A stretch of DNA of 10,982 nucleotides. Source: Syntrophomonadaceae bacterium (GTDB lineage Bacteria > Bacillota > Syntrophomonadia > Syntrophomonadales > Syntrophomonadaceae). Where the stretch lies: assembly GCA_031265005.1 (NCBI GenBank), contig JAISDD010000081.1:1-10982 (forward strand). The letters are read 5' to 3'. The notes beneath the pieces were generated by a model, which searched no databases, was not told where the DNA came from, and saw only the letters and a list, made by a program, of their open reading frames with translations. The translations under genes and the position numbers were made by a program. How positions within the stretch are numbered: position 1 is the first letter of the stretch; the number at the start of each line of letters is the position of its first letter. This document shows positions 1 to 6,611 of the stretch, one piece after another.

Positions 1-161
1 GCCGGTGAACCGCCGGCAATTAACTCATTATAATAATACGTGATACTCGTTTAATTTATTTTAAATTTCTTCCGCGCAATCATCGCGGAAGAGCGCTTTC
101 ATTTTCTTTAAGACGCCAAAAGTTCGCTGCCGACCGGCAAACCATTCACGGGCGCGCGGAA
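1..161. other. Non-coding stretch downstream of the Nudix gene, with hairpins
   Basis: No gene is supported here. An 8-bp GC-rich stem (CTTCCGCG 69-76 with CGCGGAAG 84-91, 7-base loop) lies 70-90 bases after the nudF stop and may end that transcript, although the following bases are AAATTTAAAA and not a T run. Smaller dyads occur at 1-17 (GCCGG/CCGGC) and 129-140 (TGCCG/CGGCA). A leftward TATAAT (27-32) could start the next gene outside the window, but its -35 is poor. Confidence 0.5.
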
Positions 162-713
162 TCACTTCTCAGCACGTTCATTTTGCCTGCTCCAATAAGC
201 GTATTGTATACCTATAATGCTTTTTCCGTCCATAATTTCATTTTGCCTCACCAAATCGAAAGCCTGCTCCAAAGGCATTTTCGTGATTTCCAAAAATTCA
301 TCGGGATCCGGATCAGGGTCCCCGGCTGTCAAACCGGCAGCTAAATAAACGGTCAATTCTTCCGTGCAAAATCCCGGCGAGCTGTAATAAGAGCATATTT
401 TTTCCCAATGCCCGGCGCGCGCTCCGATTTCTTCCCGCAATTCTCTCTTCGCGGCCGCTAAAGGTTCTTCTCCCGGATCTAAAGTTCCCGCCGGTATTTC
501 CAGCATCACTTTTTGAGCCGCCTTTCTGTATTGCCTGACTAAATAAATGTTGTTTTCGTCATCCAGCGCCACGATCGCGACCGCTCCGTTATGTTCTATA
601 ATTTCTCTGGAGGCGCGCTTTCCGTTAGGAAGCAGCACCGTGTCTACCCGTAAACTGACAATCCGCCCGGAAAAGACTTTTTGTGAAGCTATGGTTTTTT
701 CTTCTAAATTCAT
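162..713 (-). CDS. nudF: ADP-ribose pyrophosphatase, Nudix family (NudF-like)
   Basis: This 183-residue cytoplasmic enzyme should hydrolyse ADP-ribose to AMP and ribose 5-phosphate, removing a reactive nucleotide sugar. A complete Nudix box (G-x5-E-x7-REUxEExGU) runs from Gly76 to Ala98, with the metal-binding core RELREEIG at 90-97. The motif SSPGF with a following Glu (111-119) lies downstream of the box, as in ADP-ribose pyrophosphatases; GNAT-like or MutT-type members lack it. Length matches Bacillus NudF (about 185 residues). The ATG start is supported by AAAGGAGG at 721-728, seven bases upstream. It is the leftmost gene on the minus strand and is separated from the upstream peptidase by a small plus-strand ORF, so it probably has its own promoter in 714-803, though I found no convincing hexamer pair. 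The exact substrate (ADP-ribose versus another dinucleotide) is inferred from the family. Confidence 0.9.
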   Translation of the reverse strand: MNLEEKTIASQKVFSGRIVSLRVDTVLLPNGKRASREIIEHNGAVAIVALDDENNIYLVRQYRKAAQKVMLEIPAGTLDPGEEPLAAAKRELREEIGARAGHWEKICSYYSSPGFCTEELTVYLAAGLTAGDPDPDPDEFLEITKMPLEQAFDLVRQNEIMDGKSIIGIQYAYWSRQNERAEK

Positions 714-803
714 TTATTCCCCTCCTTTGCATATATCTGCCCGCCGCCGCATATACTGGAAAAAGAAGCTCAATTAAAATATTTATTGTAAGGAGTATAG
801 CAA

Positions 804-929
804 ATGCAGATCATTTCCAGCAATAACAGTTTCACCATGATAGGCGCCATAAAAGATATTAAAGTCTACTTAGCGCAGTTTCCCGGCCATATCACTCTGT
901 CGGATTTCCTGCGGATGCGCGCGAATTAA
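804..929 (+). CDS. Small hypothetical protein, 41 residues
   Basis: An ATG ORF of 41 codons ending in TAA sits in the gap between the nudF-like gene and the M20 peptidase, on the opposite strand to both. AAGGAG at 790-795 lies eight bases before the ATG, an excellent Shine-Dalgarno placement. The product starts MQIISSNNSF, has a central segment GAIKDIKVYLAQFPG (14-28), and ends with LSDFLRMRAN. It reads like a compact soluble beta-hairpin plus helices rather than random translation, with no signal peptide, membrane segment or cysteine. An AT-rich dyad starts four bases after the stop and could terminate it. A poor promoter (TTGCAT at 727-732, TATACT at 752-757, 19-bp spacer) overlaps the nudF ribosome site. 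I do not recognise a named family and assign no function. Confidence 0.6.
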   Translation: MQIISSNNSFTMIGAIKDIKVYLAQFPGHITLSDFLRMRAN

Positions 930-932
930 GCA

Positions 933-951
933 AAAAACTCTTTAAGTTTTT
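933..951. terminator. Candidate bidirectional AT-rich terminator between convergent genes
   Basis: AAAAACT (933-939) and AGTTTTT (945-951) form a 7-bp stem with a 5-base loop. It lies exactly between the stop of the 41-codon plus-strand ORF (929) and the stop of the minus-strand peptidase (950-952). The A and T runs give a U-tract in either direction. The stem has only one G-C pair, so termination may be weak. Confidence 0.4.
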
Positions 952-2074
952 ACGCTATGGCGCTCATTTTTATTATAGCCAGCACAATCTCAGTTATTTC
1001 TTTTAAAGAAGCGACGGAAAAAAACTCGCCGCAAGTATGGACGTCTTTCATCCCCACCCCCAAATTAACGCAAGGAATACCGGCCGCGTTCAAAATACTG
1101 GCGTCGCTGCCGCCTCCGGTACTAATTAATTTAGGCGTCAGCCCTAAATGATTTACAGCGTGTACCGCCAACTGTACCGCCGGTTCATTCGGCTCAAGGC
1201 TTATTTCCGGATAAAGCTGCTCTACTTTAGTTTCAGCCGCCGCTCCCATTTTTTCAACTTCTTCGGTAAATGTACGTATCAGCCGCTCAGTCAGTTCGGC
1301 CAGCTTTACCCCGCTTATGCTGCGCGCTTCCCCTATAACCACGCATTTTTCCGGGACAATATTGCGGGCGGTCCCCCCGCTGATCAGACCAATACTGCAA
1401 GTAGTTTCATGATCTATGCGGCCGTCAGGCATCTTAGCTATCGCCGCCGCCGCGATCTTGACGGCGTTAAGGCCCGTTTCGGGATTAATGCCGGCATGAG
1501 CCGCCTTGCCGTACACTTTATATTCAAACGCGTTGAGCGCCGGTGAGCAAAGCACTATAGCGCCCGGATCGTCTCCGGCGTCGAGTACGTAACCCATTTT
1601 CGCTTTAGAGCGCCTGAAATCAAAATTTTTCGCTCCCAGCAGCCCTTGTTCCTCACAGACCGTAAATAAAAATTCTATGGGCGGGTGGGGTATCTTTTCT
1701 TCTTTCAAAACGTCATAAGCTTCTAATAAAGCGGCGAGCCCTATTTTATCGTCGCCGCCCAGAATAGTATCTCCCGCGCTCCTGATAATTCCGTCCGCTC
1801 CCACTCGCGCCTTAACGCCCACGCCCGGCTGAACCGTATCCATATGAGCCGAAAATAACAGAGCAGGCCCGGCAACAGTTCCTGGAATCTCCACCAACAG
1901 ATTGCCGGAATCTCCTTCTATCATCGCGCCGGCTTGATCTTCCGTAACCCGCAAACCGCGTTTTTCCAAGGACGTCCGCAAATAGTCCCTCAACGCTCCT
2001 TCCCGCCTGGAAGGAGAAGCAATTTCTGCTAACCGCAGAAATAAATTTACCACTCTGCTTTCATTAATTATCAT
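950..2074 (-). CDS. M20 family zinc metallopeptidase, PepT-like (YqjE type)
   Basis: This 374-residue cytoplasmic metallopeptidase belongs to the M20 (PepT/carboxypeptidase G2) fold and should cleave small peptides using two zinc ions. The metal and catalytic set is complete: His77 and Asp79 in SAHMDTV, the bridging Asp in LGGDD (106-109), Glu141-Glu142 in CEEQG (general base and ligand), Asp165 in VLDAGDD, and His346 in DVHTCGE. The lid/dimerisation domain lies between about 180 and 290 and carries the usual HAG motif (193-195). Length fits the Bacillus YqjE-type PepT-like proteins. I start it at ATG 2074 because AAAGGAG (2080-2086) is five bases upstream; a longer frame to 2146 has no ribosome site and adds 24 non-conserved residues. 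Substrate preference (tripeptide or other) cannot be read from sequence. It is likely its own transcription unit. Confidence 0.9.
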   Translation of the reverse strand: MIINESRVVNLFLRLAEIASPSRREGALRDYLRTSLEKRGLRVTEDQAGAMIEGDSGNLLVEIPGTVAGPALLFSAHMDTVQPGVGVKARVGADGIIRSAGDTILGGDDKIGLAALLEAYDVLKEEKIPHPPIEFLFTVCEEQGLLGAKNFDFRRSKAKMGYVLDAGDDPGAIVLCSPALNAFEYKVYGKAAHAGINPETGLNAVKIAAAAIAKMPDGRIDHETTCSIGLISGGTARNIVPEKCVVIGEARSISGVKLAELTERLIRTFTEEVEKMGAAAETKVEQLYPEISLEPNEPAVQLAVHAVNHLGLTPKLISTGGGSDASILNAAGIPCVNLGVGMKDVHTCGEFFSVASLKEITEIVLAIIKMSAIA

Positions 2075-2444
2075 AACCACTCCTTTAAAATAAGAATTTT
2101 TTATCGGCCGGTTTGGGAATATTTTAAATACAGCGCCCGCTCCCATTAATTTCTGTTTTAAAAACCGCTGTCATTTTCTATTTTGTCCCATTCCGCTATT
2201 TTCGCCTAATCCCTGAATGATTTTCGTAAAAACATGATTCGTTTCCATTATTATATAACAACCGGGCGTTATACCTTATAACATTTTTATAATATTTTAA
2301 GTTATTCCTGCTTAAAGAATAGTACAGCCGTACACTAGAAAGAAAAAGTCTGGCGACACGAGGATGAGTCAAGAAAAGCAACAGTTGATTTCAGGCGCGA
2401 AAAAAGCTATTCGCCCGCGTTTTTTGATTTTAAAAGGGTGCGAA
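2075..2444. other. Intergenic region between divergent peptidase and island genes
   Basis: This AT-rich gap has no convincing gene. It should hold the leftward peptidase promoter; the best candidate is TAAAAT preceded by TTAATG at 17 bp on the minus strand, which is weak. A short dyad GTAC-n4-GTAC occurs near 2322-2333, and a weak terminator-like hairpin lies at 2394-2425. A 61-codon minus-strand frame (2196-2381) has no good ribosome site and an Arg/Tyr/Asn-rich, low-quality product, so I do not call it. Confidence 0.5.
2394..2425 (+). terminator. Weak terminator-like hairpin with T run, no assigned gene upstream
   Basis: GCGAA (2397-2401) pairs with TTCGC (2410-2414) around an 8-base loop, with one further G-C pair across a mismatch, followed five bases later by six Ts (2420-2425). 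It has plus-strand polarity, but no plus-strand gene ends nearby: the closest is the 41-codon ORF about 1.5 kb away. It might end an unseen small RNA, block read-through into the island, or be chance. Confidence 0.3.
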
Positions 2445-2478
2445 TTCGACAAAAGCCTTGCTTACTTAGTAGTATAAT
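2445..2478 (+). promoter_or_regulatory. Candidate Spo0A-activated sigma-A promoter of the island
   Basis: The plus strand reads TTCGACAAA at 2445-2453, the exact reverse complement of the Spo0A box TTTGTCRAA (R = G). It overlaps TCGACA (2446-2451), a degenerate -35, and a perfect -10 TATAAT lies at 2473-2478. The spacer is 21 bp. Spo0A-dependent promoters such as spoIIG and spoIIE of Bacillus subtilis share this over-long spacer with a box over the -35 region. Transcription would begin near 2485, immediately before the ribosome site of the following gene. The alternative TTGCTT at 2458-2463 is only 9 bp from the -10 and cannot pair with it. Confidence 0.45.
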
Positions 2479-2500
2479 CGCTTTAGAGGGGTGATATACC

Positions 2501-2932
2501 GTGTTAGAACATGTGTCGGCCTACTGGCCCGTGTATCTTGCCGCATTCATCGCTATCGTTACGGGGGCGGCAGCTGTTTTGGTCGCTTGTATCAACACTA
2601 ATTCGCAGCAGAAAATGCAAAAGATCGAGCTTTATTACAATACTAGGCTTAACGCTTACAACGATCTCTTTGACATTGTCGCCAAACTGCAATCTCTTGT
2701 CATAATTGATCCTAAGAACATAAAGATCGACCAGTCAGCCCTCACCGCCCAGTTGATACATAAAATTTATATGGTATCCATTCTTTCTCCCAAACATATC
2801 TCCGATGCGGCAGACGAAATACTTATAATGAACACTTCCAGCAAAAACAACAATTATTCAGGATATGACATGAAGAAAATGAACAAACTTTTACAACTGA
2901 TCAGAGAAGACTTATACCTCACAAAACATTGA
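2501..2932 (+). CDS. Single-pass membrane protein of unknown function, 143 residues
   Basis: The frame opens with GTG behind AGAGGGGTGA (2484-2493), a good Shine-Dalgarno match. The product begins MLEHVSAYWPVYLAAF; residues about 9-31 form one hydrophobic membrane helix rich in Ala, Ile and Val. The rest is a polar, helical domain starting with SQQKMQKIELYYNTRLNAYNDLF (35-57) and continuing to a lysine-rich end (DMKKMNKLL, 123-131). With a short, mildly acidic N-terminus and a polar tail, the C-terminal domain is probably cytoplasmic, but orientation is not certain. Hydrophobic-helix-plus-helical-domain proteins of this size are common and mostly unnamed; I recognise no family. It is the first gene of the plus-strand island and may be read through into the lipoprotein gene, as no terminator is visible in the 263 bases between them. 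Confidence 0.7.
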   Translation: MLEHVSAYWPVYLAAFIAIVTGAAAVLVACINTNSQQKMQKIELYYNTRLNAYNDLFDIVAKLQSLVIIDPKNIKIDQSALTAQLIHKIYMVSILSPKHISDAADEILIMNTSSKNNNYSGYDMKKMNKLLQLIREDLYLTKH

Positions 2933-3065
2933 CCGGACAAGCCAGCCTGTCTTATTGTATAACGCATTTACAGTATGATTTTAAAATTACACGACAGTAT
3001 ATCCAGCATGTTTGGACCGACCCGCGACGTCAGATATGGAAACGGGACAAAAAGTATATAATTTA

Positions 3066-3074
3066 TTTGTCAAA
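3066..3074 (+). promoter_or_regulatory. Candidate Spo0A box upstream of the lipoprotein gene
   Basis: TTTGTCAAA matches the 9-base Spo0A box TTTGTCRAA exactly (R = A). It is 122 bases before the lipoprotein start. An 8-of-9 box on the other strand (TTTGTCAAG, 3107-3115) lies about 40 bases further on. In AT-rich DNA the A-form of the box can arise by chance, so this is supportive only together with the box at 2445. Confidence 0.35.
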
Positions 3075-3107
3075 ATATAGTAATGTTAATGGAAAAAAAG
3101 TTTTATC

Positions 3108-3148
3108 TTGACAAAAAGCGCCTTTACCTGCAAAATTTTTAATATAAT
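3108..3148 (+). promoter_or_regulatory. Candidate promoter of the lipoprotein gene
   Basis: A perfect -35 TTGACA (3108-3113) is followed 17 bp later by CAAAAT (3131-3136, four of six). A perfect TATAAT stands at 3143-3148 but is 29 bp from TTGACA and lacks its own good -35. Either could serve, and both place the start of transcription 30-50 bases before the ribosome site at 3179-3186. The TTGACA is itself embedded in the 8-of-9 Spo0A-like box, so binding there could activate or occlude. Confidence 0.4.
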
Positions 3149-3195
3149 CCCGCGCTGTGGATCGGCGCCGTTCATTCTAAGGAGGGATTCCGCTT

Positions 3196-5445
3196 ATGAC
3201 CAGCCGTTTTTTATGGGCCTTGCTGCTCTTGATGCTTTTGGCCGTCCTGTCCGCCTGCGCCCCAGAGACGGAAACGCCTGTTCCCGAAGAAAACGCGGCG
3301 GAACTGTCCGAAACCGTAACCCCGGAAGAAGAAGCAGCGCCGGACCTGGATGCGCCTGATTCCGAGAAAAATTTTAAAGCGCTGGCCGAGGCATTCTCGG
3401 TGGAAGAAGAACTGGCTCCTTTCATGACCCCGGACATCTCAATAAAATTAAGCAACTTCACCTACGGCGATTTCGACGGGGACGGCGTCCATGAGGCTTT
3501 CGCCGTCAAACGTATAGAAGGATTCGGCGGCAGAATCAGCGTGACCCATGCGGCTTTGTTTTTTGTCCGTTCGGACGGCTGTACAGTATTGGAGCTGCTG
3601 GAGCAGACGGGATATCCATACGATTTGCAACATGGAACATTAGATGCCCGCGAATTTTTTTTATTGAGCGATGTAAGCGCTGATTACATATACACGGTAA
3701 AAGACAGCCGCGCGGTACGTTTGGCCAACCCCGCCCAGGAACTGGCCGCCCTGGTCAGCCCTTCCGAGCGCTTCATATACGGCGACTTTGACGGGGACGG
3801 ACACAACGAAGCCTTCGCCGTACTTGGTAATTACACTTATTTTTTCAACGAAGAAAGCTATGAGTTGCTGCGTACTGATTATTTTTCTAGCTTACCCTCA
3901 CCGCCCAGCCTTTCGTATCCCTGGATGCTGGACGGGAAAGAACTGATTTACGACGGCGCCAACGGTTACAGCGTCGAAAACAGCCAGGCTGTTCAGGTAT
4001 TCTCTCTGCCCTACCCGCTCACCCGCGCCGGGGATTCCGATCTTCAGTTTACCATGACTATTGAAAAGCGCGAAGCCGTGACAACGAAATGGGACGGAAG
4101 TGGAATCACCTTCGACTCTACCGCTAAACAGTACTGGCTGTACTGGAACGGCGAGCGCTTCGCCGAATACGGTGGGCGAAAGCTGGAAAGAAAAGAATTA
4201 GCCGCATTCACCGGCGGGCTGGAAATTCTGTCCTCTTTATCTGAAAGCGGCGCCGATATCGGCAATATATATTACCGCGATAACGGCATCATCACCGTGA
4301 ATTACCACCGTGAAGCGGAAACGACGGAGCAGGGGAATCATTATAATAACTTTTTCAGGATCTTATCCTACTCGGACGCCGCGCTCACGGATATTACCGA
4401 GGAGATGACCAAAGATTGGCCTTCCCGGGATCAGGGAGCCTATCTGTCCAGCGCCTTTTTCGATAGTGTAAACACATATAGCAGCATTTTTTCACCTATT
4501 TACGACGTGCAAATCCCTTCCCGTTTGCCGGTAGAAGCCGCTTACGATTTTACCGCCGCCGCGACGGAATCTTTTCTTAAAAACGTGTCTTTTCTATCCA
4601 CTCAAGGGAGGTTATCTATCCTGGCTGACGGCGATTTCGACGGAGACGGCCAGAACGAAGCCTTTGCCCTTTTGTCTTTTAATGTACAGCCTGACGGTTT
4701 TATTCGTCAAGATAATTTCAATGAGGATTGTATATATTTATTCCTGCACAGCGGCGGTTATACTATTTTGGGCAAATCCCTTTTAGCCTCATTCAGCCGT
4801 TATGTTTTGGACGGCGCTGATTTATTCTGTTTCGCAGAATATAGTGATACCCTCAACTTAGGCACCCACGTATATACGGTCACAGGCAGCCGGGCGGTGC
4901 AAATAGCAATAACCGGTACTGAACTGACCCGCATCGGCGATACTGACCAATTTTACTTCTCATCAGGAAAAAACTATGATACCGCAAGCGCCCCCGACGG
5001 TTCCGGCCCCGGCGGCTTCACCTATAAACTCTATTGGCTGTATTGGGACGGGGAGCGCTTGGTCGAATACGGCGGCCTGCGCATCAGCGAGGAGCAGCTC
5101 GGCCGCTTCGCTTACGGCAAAACCGTACTGGACGCTATAAAGAACGAAGGGAATACCATCGATGAAATCTACTACCGCGGCAACGGCGTCATAAATATCA
5201 ATTACGGCCACATGTATAAAGAGACTTCTGGTAAATATTTTTATTCTCATAGTTATAAAAACTTACTGTACCGCGACGGCAGCGTCACTGACATCCCCAA
5301 GGATTGGGGCTATCATCCCAGGTATTATAATTATGATTCCGAAGAAGAACTGCCCTCTGGAGGCCCCGGACGTTATCTTGATTCTTATGGTAACCGTTCA
5401 TATCCATCAATGGTAGACGTCGTCTACCCCACCTCTTTTCCGTGA
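3196..5445 (+). CDS. Surface lipoprotein with DxDGDGxxE calcium-loop repeats and internal duplication
   Basis: AAGGAGGG (3179-3186) lies nine bases before the ATG. The N-terminus is a lipoprotein signal: basic start, hydrophobic stretch to residue 19, lipobox LSAC with lipidated Cys21, then a Glu/Pro/Thr-rich acidic linker to about residue 58. Three copies of GDFDGDGxxEAFA follow (metal-like residues D92/D94/D96/E100, D197/D199/D201/E205, D480/D482/D484/E488). These are EF-hand-like loops of the kind seen in FG-GAP/VCBS integrin-like repeats and should bind calcium. A larger duplication pairs residues 313-372 with 613-673 (YWLYWxGER, EYGG, IYYRxNG), and an S-R/Q-AV segment precedes each. The protein is anchored outside the membrane of the mother cell or vegetative cell. 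No catalytic motif is visible, so an adhesive or matrix/sensor role is a guess. It is 749 residues, plus strand, beside spo0A, and is closed by a strong terminator. Confidence 0.85.
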   Translation: MTSRFLWALLLLMLLAVLSACAPETETPVPEENAAELSETVTPEEEAAPDLDAPDSEKNFKALAEAFSVEEELAPFMTPDISIKLSNFTYGDFDGDGVHEAFAVKRIEGFGGRISVTHAALFFVRSDGCTVLELLEQTGYPYDLQHGTLDAREFFLLSDVSADYIYTVKDSRAVRLANPAQELAALVSPSERFIYGDFDGDGHNEAFAVLGNYTYFFNEESYELLRTDYFSSLPSPPSLSYPWMLDGKELIYDGANGYSVENSQAVQVFSLPYPLTRAGDSDLQFTMTIEKREAVTTKWDGSGITFDSTAKQYWLYWNGERFAEYGGRKLERKELAAFTGGLEILSSLSESGADIGNIYYRDNGIITVNYHREAETTEQGNHYNNFFRILSYSDAALTDITEEMTKDWPSRDQGAYLSSAFFDSVNTYSSIFSPIYDVQIPSRLPVEAAYDFTAAATESFLKNVSFLSTQGRLSILADGDFDGDGQNEAFALLSFNVQPDGFIRQDNFNEDCIYLFLHSGGYTILGKSLLASFSRYVLDGADLFCFAEYSDTLNLGTHVYTVTGSRAVQIAITGTELTRIGDTDQFYFSSGKNYDTASAPDGSGPGGFTYKLYWLYWDGERLVEYGGLRISEEQLGRFAYGKTVLDAIKNEGNTIDEIYYRGNGVININYGHMYKETSGKYFYSHSYKNLLYRDGSVTDIPKDWGYHPRYYNYDSEEELPSGGPGRYLDSYGNRSYPSMVDVVYPTSFP
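3469..3495 (+). repeat. DxDGDGxxE calcium-loop motif, copy 1
   Basis: Encodes residues 92-100 of the lipoprotein (DFDGDGVHE), preceded by Tyr-Gly and followed by AFAV. Acidic residues at offsets 0, 2, 4 and 8 fit an EF-hand-like loop. Confidence 0.8.
3784..3810 (+). repeat. DxDGDGxxE calcium-loop motif, copy 2
   Basis: Encodes residues 197-205 (DFDGDGHNE), again with Tyr-Gly before and AFAV after. The DNA differs from copy 1 at several third positions, so this is an old duplication. Confidence 0.8.
4132..4311 (+). repeat. Internal duplication of lipoprotein, first arm
   Basis: Encodes residues 313-372: YWLYWNGER, EYGGRKL, then IYYRDNGIITVNY. Pairs with 5032-5214; the DNA is clearly diverged while the protein pattern is kept. 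Confidence 0.75.
4633..4659 (+). repeat. DxDGDGxxE calcium-loop motif, copy 3
   Basis: Encodes residues 480-488 (DFDGDGQNE), followed by AFALL. It opens the second large duplicated unit of the protein, 283 residues after copy 2. Confidence 0.8.
5032..5214 (+). repeat. Internal duplication of lipoprotein, second arm
   Basis: Encodes residues 613-673: YWLYWDGER, EYGGLRI, then IYYRGNGVININY. It lies 300 residues after the first arm, so the two units match in order and nearly in spacing. Confidence 0.75.
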
Positions 5446-5498
5446 GCCGTTTCCGCCTCATATCCGGCGCGTAGAAGCTATGCATAACCTTACAGAAC

Positions 5499-5542
5499 CA
5501 GGTCCTCAAAAGCAATTTTAGCCGTTTTTGAGGACCTGTTTT
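5499..5542 (+). terminator. Strong intrinsic terminator of the plus-strand island
   Basis: Thirteen perfect pairs join 5499-5511 (CAGGTCCTCAAAA) to 5526-5538 around a 14-base loop, followed by TTTT (5539-5542). It lies 54 bases after the lipoprotein stop. On the minus strand there is no T run after the stem, so it mainly serves the island, although it may also help stop spo0A transcripts. Confidence 0.88.
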
Positions 5543-5609
5543 ACATAGTTGTGTTCATTTACTTTACTTCCGCGACGAAGCAGCGGATTTTACTGAAAAA
5601 AACTTATTT

Positions 5610-6416
5610 TCAGCCCACCTTGCTCTCCAGGCGAAGTTTATCGGCTATGATCGCTATAAATTCCGAATTGGTAGGTTTGCCTTTATCAACGCTCACCGTA
5701 TAGCCGAAAAGGCGGTTCAGCTTGTCAATATCCCCGCGGTCCCAGGCCAGTTCGATAGAATGGCGGATAGCTCTTTCCACCCGGCTGGGGGTGGTGTCGT
5801 ATTTCTGCGCAATAGTAGGGTACAATTCTTTAGTAACCGCCCCTAAGTAGTTGATTTCTTCCACCACCAGCATTATAGCGTCGCGTAAATACTGGTATCC
5901 TTTTACATGGGCCGGTACCCCCACCTCATGTATCACTTTGGTTACTTCCACTTCTAAATTTTTCGGATTGCTTAAAGTCGGCAGGCTTATGCTGCTCAGA
6001 GAGGCTCTCGCGTCCATATTGACTTTCGGGCCGCGGACGATTTGCCTGACCCTGTCGGCCAGCATTTGCAGGTTAAAAGGTTTTAAAATATAATAATTCG
6101 CTCCCAGTTGCACCGCTTTCTGGGTAACATTCTCCTGCCCGAAGGCGGTCAGGATCAATATTTTAGGTTTTTCTTCCGGCGGAAATTCGCTCATTTTCTC
6201 TAAAACGCCTATTCCGTCCATATAAGGCATTATCAAATCCAAAATCAAAATATCCACCGCTTTTGTCTCCAGCACTTCTATAGCTTCCAAACCGTTAAAA
6301 CTAACGTCCACTAAATCGAAATCACTTTCATTGGCAAAAAAATTCCCGAGTATTCCGCAGAATTCTCTGTTATCGTCGGCAACTAGTATTTTTATTTTTT
6401 CTTCTTCGCTAAACAT
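5610..6416 (-). CDS. spo0A: Stage 0 sporulation protein A, master response regulator
   Basis: Spo0A, phosphorylated through the phosphorelay or directly by orphan kinases, binds 0A boxes and switches cells into sporulation. The receiver domain (about 7-128) carries the acidic pair Asp14-Asp15, phospho-acceptor Asp60 in ILDLIMP, Thr90 in ILTAF and Lys112 in ILKPF. The C-terminal DNA-binding domain (about 150-268) includes [19 protein letters not shown] and the recognition helix region [15 protein letters not shown] (208-222). Length (268) equals the Bacillus protein (267). ATG is preceded by GAAAGGGG (6427-6434). It follows spoIVB in the conserved order. It ends 165 bases before the oppositely oriented lipoprotein gene. 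All phospho-transfer residues are present, so it should be functional. Confidence 0.98.
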   Translation of the reverse strand: MFSEEEKIKILVADDNREFCGILGNFFANESDFDLVDVSFNGLEAIEVLETKAVDILILDLIMPYMDGIGVLEKMSEFPPEEKPKILILTAFGQENVTQKAVQLGANYYILKPFNLQMLADRVRQIVRGPKVNMDARASLSSISLPTLSNPKNLEVEVTKVIHEVGVPAHVKGYQYLRDAIMLVVEEINYLGAVTKELYPTIAQKYDTTPSRVERAIRHSIELAWDRGDIDKLNRLFGYTVSVDKGKPTNSEFIAIIADKLRLESKVG

Positions 6417-6471
6417 ATCGCTTTATCCCCTTTCAGCCCATTTTATTTGAAATATTGTTGTGATTAATGTT

Positions 6472-6501
6472 TTTTTCGACGGCTGAAAAGTAATTACCTT
6501 T
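6472..6501 (-). promoter_or_regulatory. Candidate sigma-H promoter of spo0A overlapping a near-0A box
   Basis: On the minus strand AAAGGTAAT (6501 to 6493) and GTCGAAAAA (6480 to 6472) each fit the sigma-H consensus (RnAGGAWWW, RnnGAATWW) with one mismatch, separated by 12 bp. Bacillus spo0A has a sigma-H promoter in this interval. The -10 also forms CGTCGAA (6481 to 6475), one base off the core 0A box TGTCGAA. No better sigma-A promoter was found in 6417-6611. Confidence 0.33.
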
Positions 6502-6611
6502 TTTTTACTGCTCACAAATATAGCTATCTTTCTCCATATAACGCCATAATTGTACAAACGAGCGCGCGATTTTTCGATGCTGAAATTTTCATGGCCGATT
6601 TACCGGCATTT

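Noticed and set aside
547..777. 76-codon plus-strand frame over the Nudix gene
   Set aside because: It is antisense to a complete, well-conserved gene and has no support of its own.
2335..2380. GAGGATGAGTC segment resembling part of a hammerhead ribozyme core
   Set aside because: The required CUGAUGA and matching GAAA strand are not present in pairable positions.
2196..2381. 61-codon minus-strand frame upstream of the peptidase
   Set aside because: The start lacks a ribosome site and the product is an Arg/Tyr/Asn-rich translation of AT-rich DNA.
2458..2463. TTGCTT as the -35 for the island promoter
   Set aside because: It is only 9 bp from the TATAAT, too short for any sigma-A promoter.
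2929..3111. 60-codon plus-strand frame whose TTG overlaps the stop of the membrane protein gene
   Set aside because: No Shine-Dalgarno sequence precedes it, the start is TTG, and the product has no coherent domain or hydrophobic pattern; it also covers the likely promoter of the lipoprotein gene.
3469..4659. Dockerin (cellulosome) reading of the DxDGDGxxE motifs
   Set aside because: Dockerins carry two loops about 30 residues apart in one 60-70 residue domain. Here single loops are 105 and 283 residues apart within beta-rich sequence, closer to FG-GAP/VCBS-like repeats.
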